DNA from: Treponema sp.
Lineage (GTDB): Bacteria; Spirochaetota; Spirochaetia; Treponematales; Breznakiellaceae
Assembly: GCA_009780855.1 (NCBI GenBank)
Contig: WQZG01000005.1
Location: 1 to 64,000, forward strand
Reading direction: 5' to 3'
Length of the DNA: 64,000 nucleotides
The notes below the pieces were generated by a model. It was not told the DNA's origin and searched no databases. It saw only the letters and a program-made list of their open reading frames with translations. Shown here piece after piece: positions 18,760-27,338 of this stretch. How positions within the stretch are numbered: the first letter of the stretch is position 1; the number at the start of each line of letters is the position of its first letter. Both the position numbers and the translations under genes were made by a program.

Positions 18760-18789
18760 GTCCAGGCAAGTTGGGAAACTTGTCCGGAC
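18760..18789. terminator. Hairpin between convergent genes
   Basis: GTCCAGGCAAGTT (18760-18772) pairs with AACTTGTCCGGAC (18777-18789) at 12 of 13 positions over a 4-nt loop, between the ends of the URO-D-like gene and the binding-protein gene. No clear T tract; it may act as a bidirectional terminator or 3' stabiliser. Confidence 0.45.
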
Positions 18790-18807
18790 ACCTTTCACAG
18801 GGAACTA

Positions 18808-20379
18808 TTATAAAGATTTTTGATATCTTTCGTACATTCCCTGATACAGTGCTGTCAGTTTATCTATTCCCATGTCTCTGAGTTTATTCCGGAAGGCATT
18901 GAAATTGGAAAGAGGTTCATTCCCCTTGATAAATCTGATTGTCATTTCATCGATGTATGTTTTTATATCCGGCCAATATTCCATTATGGCCGATTGTTCG
19001 CTTTCTGTGGGAATAAGCGCCGGAATAGCTGCAATATATTGATCCGGATTGGCGGCTATAAGATCAATTCCCGCTTTATATTGTCCAACGCCTCTTGCAA
19101 TATTGAACTCGCCGTTTTGGATATCAAGATAATGGAAAGCGCCTATCAGACGGAGCTGGGTAATAATATTGTATTGAGGATTGTTGATCATATTATCCGT
19201 AAACTGTATTTTACCGTTCACGATATTATAATGAATACCTTCAATTCCGCAGAGGGACAGACGTGTACCTTCCGGGTTTGCATACACATAATTGAGGAAT
19301 TCCATTGCCAAAGCGGGGTTTTTGCAGTCTCTTGTAATACCCTGATATGTATCTCCGCGGGCTGTCGGAAGCGGTACCCAGCGGCCTTTCCCGTCAGGTC
19401 CTACCGGTGTAAATGTCCATACAAACAAAGGATCGCCGCCTATGGCTCCCTTAACCTGGTTAATATAGTTATCGCAGTCTCCGGGATTTGCCGCTGTTGT
19501 CGGAACAAGACCTTTAGTCAGCAGATCATTGATGTTTGTTGCGCCGGTTCCGTACATGGGATCAAGCATTCCTTCAGTGCTGAGCTTGTTCATAAATGTC
19601 AAATAATCCCTGAATTCATCACGCATGGCATCGTAAATGATTTTATTGTTTGAATCCGGATAAAAATAAGCATTCTCCGGCTGCTGTACCGGAATTCCAA
19701 AACCGCTTTTAAAGAATCTGACATTCCCGCCGTACGGTACAATGTCCGAGGTCGGAGTAATCAAATTTGTGGTTTTCAATGTACTTAAGACTTTATACCA
19801 GTCATCAATGGTCTTTGGTATTTGCAGTCCAAGCTTATCAAGAAGATCTTTGCGGACTACCATACCCTGCCCGTTGGGAACATCCAATAGATAATTGGTA
19901 AAGAAATATATGTTCCCGTCCGGATCAGTCATGCCGGCTGCCAAATCCGGATTTTTTTTGAAAAGATTTACTATATCCGGACCATTTGAATTAATCAGGT
20001 CATTCAGTTTAATCAATATGCCCTGCTGCGCGTATTTCATTACATCGGTTACAGAAGTTGTAGGCAGCTGGATGATATCCGGGAGATTTATGCCTGCCGC
20101 CAGACGGGCCTGGGCGCTGGTATTATACTGCGCGGGCGGTAATACTTCCCAATTGATTTTTAGATTTAAACGTTTTTGTACTTCATTCCATACCGGCAAA
20201 TTATCATTGAATGAAACCGGAGTTGCTGTACCGGCGATATCCGGTTTGCATATAGTCAGTTCCCGTGCTCCGGAGGCGGCAGCGGAACTTTGAGTTCCCC
20301 CTCCTGCGGATAGATTCATTGTTAAAATAATTGCCAGTATCATTAGCAATGACCACTTAAAAACTCTGCTTCTTTTCAT
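18808..20379 (-). CDS. Extracellular sugar-binding protein of ABC transporter B (LplA-like)
   Basis: 523 residues from the ATG at 20379, which follows GGAGGAATTTTT; the six residues of longer reading are the ribosome-binding site itself. Signal peptide about 1-22, ending near LSAGGGTQSS without a lipobox Cys. The binding domain shows LPDIIQLPT near residue 90, DPDGNIYFFTNYL near 150 and LGLQIPKTIDDWYKVLSTL near 180, as in large family 1 oligosaccharide-binding proteins. Its permeases lie 1.3 kb downstream, beyond a divergent gene, so it is transcribed separately. Confidence 0.88.
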   Translation of the reverse strand: MKRSRVFKWSLLMILAIILTMNLSAGGGTQSSAAASGARELTICKPDIAGTATPVSFNDNLPVWNEVQKRLNLKINWEVLPPAQYNTSAQARLAAGINLPDIIQLPTTSVTDVMKYAQQGILIKLNDLINSNGPDIVNLFKKNPDLAAGMTDPDGNIYFFTNYLLDVPNGQGMVVRKDLLDKLGLQIPKTIDDWYKVLSTLKTTNLITPTSDIVPYGGNVRFFKSGFGIPVQQPENAYFYPDSNNKIIYDAMRDEFRDYLTFMNKLSTEGMLDPMYGTGATNINDLLTKGLVPTTAANPGDCDNYINQVKGAIGGDPLFVWTFTPVGPDGKGRWVPLPTARGDTYQGITRDCKNPALAMEFLNYVYANPEGTRLSLCGIEGIHYNIVNGKIQFTDNMINNPQYNIITQLRLIGAFHYLDIQNGEFNIARGVGQYKAGIDLIAANPDQYIAAIPALIPTESEQSAIMEYWPDIKTYIDEMTIRFIKGNEPLSNFNAFRNKLRDMGIDKLTALYQGMYERYQKSL

Positions 20380-20409
20380 AAAAATTCCTCCGAGCAAAAA
20401 TTTATTATC

Positions 20410-20450
20410 ATTACAAGTGGCATTGTAATATATTATTTCCGGGAAATCAA
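20410..20450 (-). promoter_or_regulatory. Promoter and palindromic operator of the locus B binding-protein gene
   Basis: On the minus strand TTGATT (20450-20445) and TACAAT (20427-20422) are 17 bases apart. The -10 is embedded in the perfect palindrome ATTACAA-N6-TTGTAAT (20410-20429), which has the same 7-6-7 layout as the palindrome at locus A but a different sequence. Confidence 0.55.
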
Positions 20451-20521
20451 GTTTTAAAAATAAGTATTGCCAATAATTATTTTTTCAGTATAAAGTAATA
20501 AACATCTCAGGTAGGTTTATA

Positions 20522-21889
20522 ATGAAAAAAACAAATATAGTCTTCATCCTGGTTGATGATATGGGATATGGCGATCTTGGTATATTCGGCGATGGTTCAT
20601 CCAAAACGCCGTGTCTTGACAAGCTGGTTAGTGAGGGTGTTTGTCTGTCCCACTACTATACGCCCTCTCCGGTTTGCGCGCCTGCCCGCGCCGGAATTAT
20701 CACTGGCAGATATCCGCACCGCACGGGCGCAATCGACACTTATGAGGCGTACGGCGTTGACAGGATGTCGCTCAAGGAAACAACGCTTGCCGATATTTTT
20801 AAAAAGAACGGTTACAGAACCGGGCTGGTAGGCAAGTGGCATCTGGGCGCTTTTGGAGATGAATACGCTCCCCGGGGCAGGGGATTTGAGGAGGCTGTCT
20901 GTTTCCGCGGCGGCTGGAGCGATTATTTTGAATTCAAGCTGGATGATAACGGAAAAAAACGCATCGGCAAAGGCGAATATCTGACCGAGGTATTTACCGC
21001 AGAAGCAATTAAGTACATCAGTAACCATAAGAACGAACCTTTCTTCCTTCATGTAACCTATAATGCGCCGCATTTTCCGTTCCAGTGCCCGGATGAATAT
21101 ATGAAGCAGTTCCGCGAGACCGGTAAATTCAACGACACACTGGCCACGCTTTACGGCATGATTAACTGCATGGATAAAGGCGTCGGCGAGATTCTTGATT
21201 GCATTAAAAAATGCGGAATCGAAGACGATACCATCGTTGTATTCGCAAGCGACAACGGCCCGCAGCTTTTCGACAAGGTTGACAGGTATAACTGCCATCT
21301 GCACGGGTGTAAGTGCACTGCCTATGACGGCGGTCTTAGGGTGCCTGCCATAGTCAAATGGCCGGGGAAGATTCCGGCGGATGTACGCGTACACGATTTT
21401 ATTCACGGCTGCGACTGGTTCCCGACCCTGCTTGAGGCATGCGGTTTGCCGGTCCCGGCAGAGTTAAAGCTTGACGGCCGCAGCGTGCTTGGCGCGCTTA
21501 CGCGGCATCCGGATGAATACGGCAGACAGCGCTGCTGGCAGTGGAACCGTCTTACACCGGTTTCCAAATGCAACGCCGCCATACGGGACGGTAAATGGAA
21601 ACTCCTCTGGCCAATAATAAACGAGGCCATGCAGGTACCGGCCGACGCAGATATTCTGGACAGAAAAATGAAACAGGTTGAAGGTTACCCGGCAGAGCTT
21701 GTACCGTACGATGAATCGTTCCGCAAGATTCCGGATCCGTTTCCTGCGGAGCTTTACAATATGGAAGATGATCCGCTTGAACGGAACAACCTGGCGGGCA
21801 AGTATCCGGATTTGGTAAAGCAGCTTACCGTTGATTTTGAGAGCTGGTTTGAAGAAGTAGAAGCAGAGCGCCGCTCCATTACACGCTAA
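20522..21889 (+). CDS. Cytosolic Cys-type sulfatase (arylsulfatase A-like)
   Basis: 455 residues. Metal ligands Asp12/Asp13 (FILVDDMGYGDLG), formylglycine motif C52-A-P-A-R56 followed by AGIITGRYPHRTG, GKWHLG near residue 103 and ASDNGPQLF near 243. This is the canonical arylsulfatase A/GALNS-like arrangement (sulfatase S1 type). There is no signal peptide: the first residues already form the first beta strand. It is followed 18 bp later by a second sulfatase and is divergent from the locus B binding-protein gene. Confidence 0.92.
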   Translation: MKKTNIVFILVDDMGYGDLGIFGDGSSKTPCLDKLVSEGVCLSHYYTPSPVCAPARAGIITGRYPHRTGAIDTYEAYGVDRMSLKETTLADIFKKNGYRTGLVGKWHLGAFGDEYAPRGRGFEEAVCFRGGWSDYFEFKLDDNGKKRIGKGEYLTEVFTAEAIKYISNHKNEPFFLHVTYNAPHFPFQCPDEYMKQFRETGKFNDTLATLYGMINCMDKGVGEILDCIKKCGIEDDTIVVFASDNGPQLFDKVDRYNCHLHGCKCTAYDGGLRVPAIVKWPGKIPADVRVHDFIHGCDWFPTLLEACGLPVPAELKLDGRSVLGALTRHPDEYGRQRCWQWNRLTPVSKCNAAIRDGKWKLLWPIINEAMQVPADADILDRKMKQVEGYPAELVPYDESFRKIPDPFPAELYNMEDDPLERNNLAGKYPDLVKQLTVDFESWFEEVEAERRSITR

Positions 21890-21907
21890 ATCTTACGGAG
21901 GAATTCG

Positions 21908-23371
21908 ATGAAAGCCATAATGATGATGTTTGATTCGCTTAACCGGAATTTTTTATCGGCCTACGGCTGTGACTGGACAAAGACGCCCAACTTTAAACGC
22001 CTGGCGGACAAGGCCGTTGTTTTTGACAATTGTTGGGCCGGCAGCCTTCCGTGCATGCCCGCGCGGCGTGAACTGCACACGGGCCGGTACAATTTCCTCC
22101 ACCGCAGCTGGGGGCCTGTTGAGCCTTTTGATGATTCAATGCCGGAGATATTACAGAGGGCAGGTGTTTATACCCGCCTTATAAGCGATCATCAGCATTA
22201 CTGGGAAGACGGCGGCGCAACTTACCACCACCGTTACAATACCTGGGAGACTGTCAGAGGCCAGGAAGCCGATCAATGGAAAGGCCAGGTCCGCAAGCCG
22301 GTGATCCCGCCGCATCTGGGACAGCTTGGACCCCAGGAAGTAATTAACCGTTCATACATGACAAAAGAAGAAGACCAGCCCCAGGCCAATGTCTTTAGAT
22401 TGGGCCTGGAATTCCTGGAGCAAAACAAAAATGAAGATAACTGGTTTCTCCACCTTGAGACTTTTGATCCGCACGAGCCGTTCTACTCCATGCAGAAGTA
22501 CAAGGACCTTTATCCCCACGAGTATAACGGCCCGCAGTTTGACTGGCCTCCCTACAGCAAAGTAACCGAAGGTAAGGAAGCGGTGCAGCATGTGCGTTAC
22601 GAATACGCGGCTCTGCTTTCAATGTGCGACGCCTGGCTGGGCCGGCTTTTGGACTTTATGGACGCCAACGATATGTGGAAGGATACACTTCTAATCGTAA
22701 ATACCGACCACGGTTTTTTACTGGGCGAACATGACTGTTGGGCAAAATGTTTCCATCCCTTCTATAACGAAATCGCCCATACTCCGTTTTTTGTCTGGGA
22801 TCCCCGGACCGGTATAAAGGGCCAGAGAAGACAATCTTTGGTGCAGACCATTGATATCGCGCCGACCCTTCTCGATTATTTTAATGTTGGAGTCCCTCCG
22901 GATATGCAGGGCAGGCCGTTAAAGGATGTAATTAAGTCGGATAAACCGATCCGCGAAGGCGCCCTGTACGGGCTGTTCGGCGCCCAGATTAATGTAACCG
23001 ACGGCCGCTATGTTTATATGCGCGATCCTGTCCCGTCAAACAAACCGCTTTATGAATATACCCATATGCCGACCCACATGCGTACATTTTTCTCCTTAAA
23101 GGAAATGGGTACCATGGCAATCGCACCGCCCTTTGCTTTTACCAAGGGCGTTCCTGTAATGAAGATTGAAGCTCTGGCCGGTTTCCTTTCCGGGACCGCG
23201 GCGCCGCAGTTCGGGACAAAACTTTTTGATCTTCAAAATGATCCGGGGCAGGAAAATCCGATCAACGATAAAGCCGCCGAGGAACGTATGATCCGCCTGA
23301 TGGTAAAGTTAATGAAGGAAAACGACTGCCCGCCGGAACAGTTTGAACGGATGGGGCTGCGGGATTCTTAA
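21908..23371 (+). CDS. Cytosolic Cys-type sulfatase (SLPCMPARRE subgroup)
   Basis: 487 residues, starting behind GGAGG. Metal ligand Asp9 (MMMFDSLNRNFL), motif C49-M-P-A-R53 inside GSLPCMPARRE, and NTDHGFLLGEHDCW near residue 262 for the second half of the metal site. It is clearly paralogous to the locus C sulfatase at 44883, which has the same GSLPCMPARRE context and similar length. No signal peptide. It shares a transcript with the preceding sulfatase (18 bp gap) and ends 6 bp before the convergent TauE-type gene. Confidence 0.9.
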   Translation: MKAIMMMFDSLNRNFLSAYGCDWTKTPNFKRLADKAVVFDNCWAGSLPCMPARRELHTGRYNFLHRSWGPVEPFDDSMPEILQRAGVYTRLISDHQHYWEDGGATYHHRYNTWETVRGQEADQWKGQVRKPVIPPHLGQLGPQEVINRSYMTKEEDQPQANVFRLGLEFLEQNKNEDNWFLHLETFDPHEPFYSMQKYKDLYPHEYNGPQFDWPPYSKVTEGKEAVQHVRYEYAALLSMCDAWLGRLLDFMDANDMWKDTLLIVNTDHGFLLGEHDCWAKCFHPFYNEIAHTPFFVWDPRTGIKGQRRQSLVQTIDIAPTLLDYFNVGVPPDMQGRPLKDVIKSDKPIREGALYGLFGAQINVTDGRYVYMRDPVPSNKPLYEYTHMPTHMRTFFSLKEMGTMAIAPPFAFTKGVPVMKIEALAGFLSGTAAPQFGTKLFDLQNDPGQENPINDKAAEERMIRLMVKLMKENDCPPEQFERMGLRDS

Positions 23372-23377
23372 CCGGAG

Positions 23378-24184
23378 TTAAGCGGGAATTAAAATAGAAG
23401 ATTTTACCAGGTGGAACAGCGAAAGCAGCATTACGCTTATCAGTATTACCCTGAATAATTTATCTACCTGGCTATTGTTCATGTCCTGGTAAACAGCCGA
23501 TCCCATAAGGCCGCCGATTACCCCGCCAGAGGCCATTGTTATCAATATTGCAATGGGTACCTGCGGAACACTTTTGGTAACTATGGAAATTAACAGGCTG
23601 GCAAGCTGCGACAGGCAAATAACATAAATCGAATACAGGCTGGTTGTTTTGCTTTCCATCCCCAAAAAATATGAAATTATCATTATGTTAATCGGGCCGC
23701 CGCCTATCCCCAGGAACGCGGATACCATTCCCATAAAAAGACCCAGCAAAAAACAAACAATAATATTGCGGACAGTAAGCGGAGTTATTTTGTTTTTGTT
23801 GAGCATGTAAAAAAAAGCGGCGGCGCAGAGCAGTATCAGTATTCCCGACTGAATAATCCCGACCAGATTCCGCGCGGCCATTGATATGGCGGCGTTGAAC
23901 GCGAACTTGCCTGTTACGCCGCCCAAAACCCCGCCCAGTGCCAGAACGATTCCGCGGCGGTCAGTGAGTCTGTTGTTTTTAATCCGGTTCTGGAGCATGG
24001 TAACAAAGCTCATGGTCAGGACTGTAGCGCCGGCTAAAAAATTTATTTCTTCAGCCTTTAACGAGAAAAAAGTATCCAGTATCGGTTTGATTATTATGCC
24101 GCCGCCGATACCGCTGATGGCGCCCATAACCGAAGGAATCAGGGCCGTAAAAAAGAAAACGAGAAATTGTTCCAGTGATATCAA
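23378..24184 (-). CDS. TauE/SafE family sulfur-oxyanion exporter
   Basis: 268 residues, eight or so membrane helices with the two internal GIGGG motifs of the family (GAISGIGGGIIIKPI near residue 22 and AFLGIGGGPINIM near 155). Members export sulfite, sulfoacetate or related anions. Its ATGA overlaps the stop of the sulfatase-maturase gene, so the two are translationally coupled, which suggests that it removes sulfate or sulfite set free by intracellular sulfatases. The exact anion is inferred. Confidence 0.82.
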   Translation of the reverse strand: MISLEQFLVFFFTALIPSVMGAISGIGGGIIIKPILDTFFSLKAEEINFLAGATVLTMSFVTMLQNRIKNNRLTDRRGIVLALGGVLGGVTGKFAFNAAISMAARNLVGIIQSGILILLCAAAFFYMLNKNKITPLTVRNIIVCFLLGLFMGMVSAFLGIGGGPINIMIISYFLGMESKTTSLYSIYVICLSQLASLLISIVTKSVPQVPIAILITMASGGVIGGLMGSAVYQDMNNSQVDKLFRVILISVMLLSLFHLVKSSILIPA

Positions 24185-25299
24185 GAGAAATACCGCCTTA
24201 CGGTGTGTCCCAGAGGTTCAAGGCATTTATCCAAAAATTGCTTATAACCGCAGACAGATCCGTACGAAGGGCTGCCGGGAGCGCCGAAGTAAACTACCCT
24301 GTTCATTCTTTTACAGCCGCCGTTGCAGTATTTTAGGTATTTGCAGGTATTGCACAGGGGTGGTAATTTGCGCTCCTCGCTTACAAAAGCCTGCATTACC
24401 GGACTGTCAAAAATTTCGCGCAGGGTGATTTGGGCAAGATTGCCGGAGTTGTATTTATCCAGCACATAGAAGTCGCAGGGGTAAACACTGCCGTCTGCTT
24501 CCACAACATACTGGGCATGGCAGCGGCCGTTGATTCCGCAGGATGACGGGACTCCCCTTAAAAAATAATTGGCCGTATCGTCAAACAGTTTAACGCTGTA
24601 ATAGGTTCCCTTTTCCAGTTCCTTCATCCACCAATAATAAAGCCTGCTGTAAAATGACGCAAACCGGGCCGGCTTTAGCGGGTAGGGGGAAGATTCGCTT
24701 TCATCAAAACTTTCCAGGCAGGGAATAAACTGGATATACATTATTTTTTCGCCAGTTATAAAATTCCATACCTTGTCCGGCATGTCGGCAAGTTCGTTGG
24801 TCAGTACGCAGAGGATGTTGTATTCAGCCTTGTGTTCGTCCATTATTGCTTTGGCCTTCATGCAGGCTTCAAAGGAACCTTCGCCGTTTGCCTTGACTCT
24901 TATGCTGTTGTGGAGTCCGGCGTTAGCGTCGATTGACAGGCCTGTCAGAAAATTGTGCTTCTTTAAAAATCCAGCCCAGCCATCGTCAATCAGCAGGCCG
25001 TTGGTCTGCAGGGCCCAATTGGTTTTAATCTTTTTTTGCGATTTAAATGTATCAACAAAATATTCGAACCAGGGAAGACCCGCAAGCGTCGGTTCCCCGC
25101 CCTGGAAGGCAATTGTGATTTCGTCTCCTTCGTCCAGGTCTTTTTGAATGTTGGCGATGATTTTTTCCGCGGTTTCTTTTTGCATGATCCCGTAGGACGG
25201 ATTTTCGCGGTGCTCGCCTACATCGTGGTAGAAGCAGTATTTGCAGCGCATGTTGCAAAGCGAAGAAGCGGGTTTAATAAGCAGGGAAAGGCGTTTCAT
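24181..25299 (-). CDS. Anaerobic sulfatase-maturating enzyme (radical SAM, SPASM)
   Basis: 372 residues. Oxidises the Cys of sulfatase C-x-P-x-R motifs to formylglycine in the cytoplasm, without oxygen. The radical SAM cluster motif C15-N-M-R-C19-K-Y-C22 is at the N-terminus, QGGEPTLAG near residue 65 is the usual second motif, and the Cys-rich SPASM region for two auxiliary 4Fe-4S clusters lies about 255-350 (CGINGRCHAQY, DGSVYPCDFYVL, CNTCKYLKYCNGGCKR). It overlaps the BASS carrier gene upstream and the TauE-type gene downstream by four bases each. It is the only maturase in the window and could serve all five sulfatases. Confidence 0.93.
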   Translation of the reverse strand: MKRLSLLIKPASSLCNMRCKYCFYHDVGEHRENPSYGIMQKETAEKIIANIQKDLDEGDEITIAFQGGEPTLAGLPWFEYFVDTFKSQKKIKTNWALQTNGLLIDDGWAGFLKKHNFLTGLSIDANAGLHNSIRVKANGEGSFEACMKAKAIMDEHKAEYNILCVLTNELADMPDKVWNFITGEKIMYIQFIPCLESFDESESSPYPLKPARFASFYSRLYYWWMKELEKGTYYSVKLFDDTANYFLRGVPSSCGINGRCHAQYVVEADGSVYPCDFYVLDKYNSGNLAQITLREIFDSPVMQAFVSEERKLPPLCNTCKYLKYCNGGCKRMNRVVYFGAPGSPSYGSVCGYKQFLDKCLEPLGHTVRRYFS

Positions 25300-26321
25300 T
25301 TAGTTTGTTCTCCTGCTGGTTTCTTAAGCATAATTTTCCCTAAAATGGCTGCGACAGACTGCTGGAATACTATTCCCAAAACCGCGGGCAGGGCAGCAGC
25401 CGGCGGGAAAAATTGAATGCCCAGCGTCATTGCGGCGCTGATATTGCGAAGCCCCGATGTAAAAAACAGCGAAACCTGTTTGCTCTCGGCCGGATTACCC
25501 AGCAGGCCCAGGCGCGCTCCCAAAAGCCCTGTGAATTTGCCGCACGCAAAACCCAGTACCGTAAAGCAGATGCACATTGTTCCTATTATCCAAATCCGCG
25601 GGTTGCCGATATTTACCTGCGAAGCCACGGGAGCGACATTTGCCGATATTACCAAAAACAGACAGAGTTTGGAAATAGGGCCAAAATACGGACTTACAGC
25701 TTTGGGAACCGATCCCCGGCTTGTCTCGTTTACAGCGACGCCGATGATTGTAGGTATTACAACCATGTAAATAAGAGACAATGCCATGCCGCTCATGTCC
25801 AGGGCTATTTTTGTACCGAGCAAAAGCCTGACGGTGCCCGGCACCACAAACGGCGCCAGTATTGTATCAATTAGTATGAGCGCCAGCGTAAGGGCCGGAT
25901 CGCCTTTGTATATTGAAACCCAGATAAAACTGGAAACCGCTGTCGGGACCGAATAGACCAATATGTAACCGGATACCGTGTCAGGGCTGCCGCCAAACAC
26001 CAGGCTGCTTATCAGCATGGTCATAACCGGCATAAGGACATGGGCGCTTATAAAGAAAAAAATTATCGGCAGCGGGTTTTTAATTGCCTGGACAAGGTCC
26101 CGTATTCTGAGTTTAAGCGCTCCGGAAAGTGTCATCGCGCCGAACAGCCAGGGGATTAGGGGTTTTAATTTTATATAATATACCGAAAAAATTACTCCCA
26201 GGATTATTCCTGTAGGAGTCAGGGCAGGCATCATGTGTTCCATAACGCCGTTGATTTTATTTGCCGTTTCCGAAAATTTAAAAGTGTTTCCGGGTTTTTT
26301 GCCGTCGCTGCCGGTGTTCAT
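25296..26321 (-). CDS. BASS-family (bile acid:sodium symporter type) carrier
   Basis: 341 residues with about ten membrane helices, matching the SBF/BASS family of sodium-coupled organic-anion carriers (segments ALTPTGIILGVIF, FGGSPDTVSGYILVYSVPTAVSSF, and SLFFTSGLRNISAAMTLG near residue 290, where the conserved discontinuous-helix region lies). It is first in the operon with the sulfatase maturase and TauE-type exporter, so its substrate is probably a sulfur compound or anion linked to sulfatase action; not provable here. The ATG follows an extended -10 box by nine bases with no ribosome-binding site. Confidence 0.78.
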   Translation of the reverse strand: MNTGSDGKKPGNTFKFSETANKINGVMEHMMPALTPTGIILGVIFSVYYIKLKPLIPWLFGAMTLSGALKLRIRDLVQAIKNPLPIIFFFISAHVLMPVMTMLISSLVFGGSPDTVSGYILVYSVPTAVSSFIWVSIYKGDPALTLALILIDTILAPFVVPGTVRLLLGTKIALDMSGMALSLIYMVVIPTIIGVAVNETSRGSVPKAVSPYFGPISKLCLFLVISANVAPVASQVNIGNPRIWIIGTMCICFTVLGFACGKFTGLLGARLGLLGNPAESKQVSLFFTSGLRNISAAMTLGIQFFPPAAALPAVLGIVFQQSVAAILGKIMLKKPAGEQTK

Positions 26322-26330
26322 TATTTTTTT

Positions 26331-26339
26331 ATTATATCA
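26331..26339 (-). promoter_or_regulatory. Extended -10 promoter of the BASS-anSME-TauE operon
   Basis: On the minus strand TGATATAAT (26339-26331) is an extended -10 element ending nine bases before the ATG at 26321. Transcription would begin about three bases before the start codon, giving a virtually leaderless mRNA. Confidence 0.55.
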
Positions 26340-26351
26340 CCCGGTAAAATA

Positions 26352-26378
26352 TTGACTACCGGGAGGAGCTCTTATAAT
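26352..26378 (+). promoter_or_regulatory. Promoter of the thioredoxin reductase gene
   Basis: TTGACT (26352-26357) and a perfect TATAAT (26373-26378) with a 15-base spacer. The -10 ends nine bases before the ATG at 26388. The GGGAGGAG in the spacer lies upstream of the start of transcription and cannot be a ribosome-binding site. Confidence 0.6.
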
Positions 26379-26387
26379 ATTATTGAT

Positions 26388-27338
26388 ATGGCAAAAGAAA
26401 ACTACAAAAATAATGATGTCGAACTTGTCATTATAGGAGCAGGTCCGGCCGGTTTGACAGCGGCCCAATACGGCGCGCGCGCCGGCCTGCATGTTGTCGT
26501 ATTCGAGCAGCTTGCGCCGGGCGGCCAGGTCCTGCTAATAAATGAACTTGAAAATTATCCCGGCATTGCTCCCCATAAAAACGGTTATGATTTTTCCCAG
26601 GAATTGCGCAAACAGGCCCAGGATTTTGGCGCGATTTTTGTTATGGAAAGAGTCACCCTGGTAAGGAAGGAAGATTACGGTTTTTATCTGGAGCTTGGAT
26701 CGGGCGCCCATTTAAGCGCGACTGCGCTGATTTATGCTACAGGCGCCAAACACCGCAAACTGGAAATTCCGGGAGAAGAACGCTTCTTTGGCAGGGGAGT
26801 TTCCTATTGCGCGACCTGCGACGGGCCATTTTTTAAAGAGAAAAAAATTTTTGTCGCCGGCGGAGGGGACGCGGCCTGCGATGAAGCGCAGTACCTTTCC
26901 AATTTGACGCCCAAAGTAGTTCTTGTCCACCGCCGGGACAAGTTCCGCGCGCAAAAGTCCCTTGCGGACAGAGTCCTGTCCAATCCCAATATTGAAGTAC
27001 GCTTCAACACCGTCTTAAAAGAAATAAAAGGCGCCCAAAAAGTCACCTCTGTTGTTCTGGAAACTACCGGCCAGGCTCCCAAAGAAGAAGAAGCCGACGC
27101 CGTATTTGTAAGTGTCGGGTCGGTGCCGCAGACTTCGCTGATTCCTGACGCAAAAAAGGATGAAGCCGGTTATATTATCACCGATCAGAACATGGCTGCT
27201 TCGGTTCCGGGCATTTTTACCGCCGGTGATGTAAGGGCTTCTTCCTTTAGGCAGGTAGTTGTTGCGGCAGGCGAAGGCGCTGTCGCGGCTCACAGTGCTT
27301 CTGTTTATATTGATATGTTAAAAGGCCAGGCATATTGA
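26388..27338 (+). CDS. trxB: Thioredoxin reductase
   Basis: 316 residues from ATG 26388 (MAKENYKNND). FAD-binding GAGPAGLTAAQYG near residue 17, redox-active CATC in SYCATCDGPFF near 140, NADPH-binding AGGGDAACDEA near 158 and the C-terminal FTAGDVRASSFRQ near 285 are all present. It transfers electrons from NADPH to thioredoxin in the cytoplasm. The upstream in-frame extension to 26235 lies over the divergent carrier gene and is not coding. The next gene starts with a TTG overlapping its stop codon. Confidence 0.93.
   Translation: MAKENYKNNDVELVIIGAGPAGLTAAQYGARAGLHVVVFEQLAPGGQVLLINELENYPGIAPHKNGYDFSQELRKQAQDFGAIFVMERVTLVRKEDYGFYLELGSGAHLSATALIYATGAKHRKLEIPGEERFFGRGVSYCATCDGPFFKEKKIFVAGGGDAACDEAQYLSNLTPKVVLVHRRDKFRAQKSLADRVLSNPNIEVRFNTVLKEIKGAQKVTSVVLETTGQAPKEEEADAVFVSVGSVPQTSLIPDAKKDEAGYIITDQNMAASVPGIFTAGDVRASSFRQVVVAAGEGAVAAHSASVYIDMLKGQAY

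Noticed and set aside
20597-21406. 269-residue minus-strand frame
   Set aside because: Antisense shadow of the arylsulfatase-like gene, which has all catalytic motifs.
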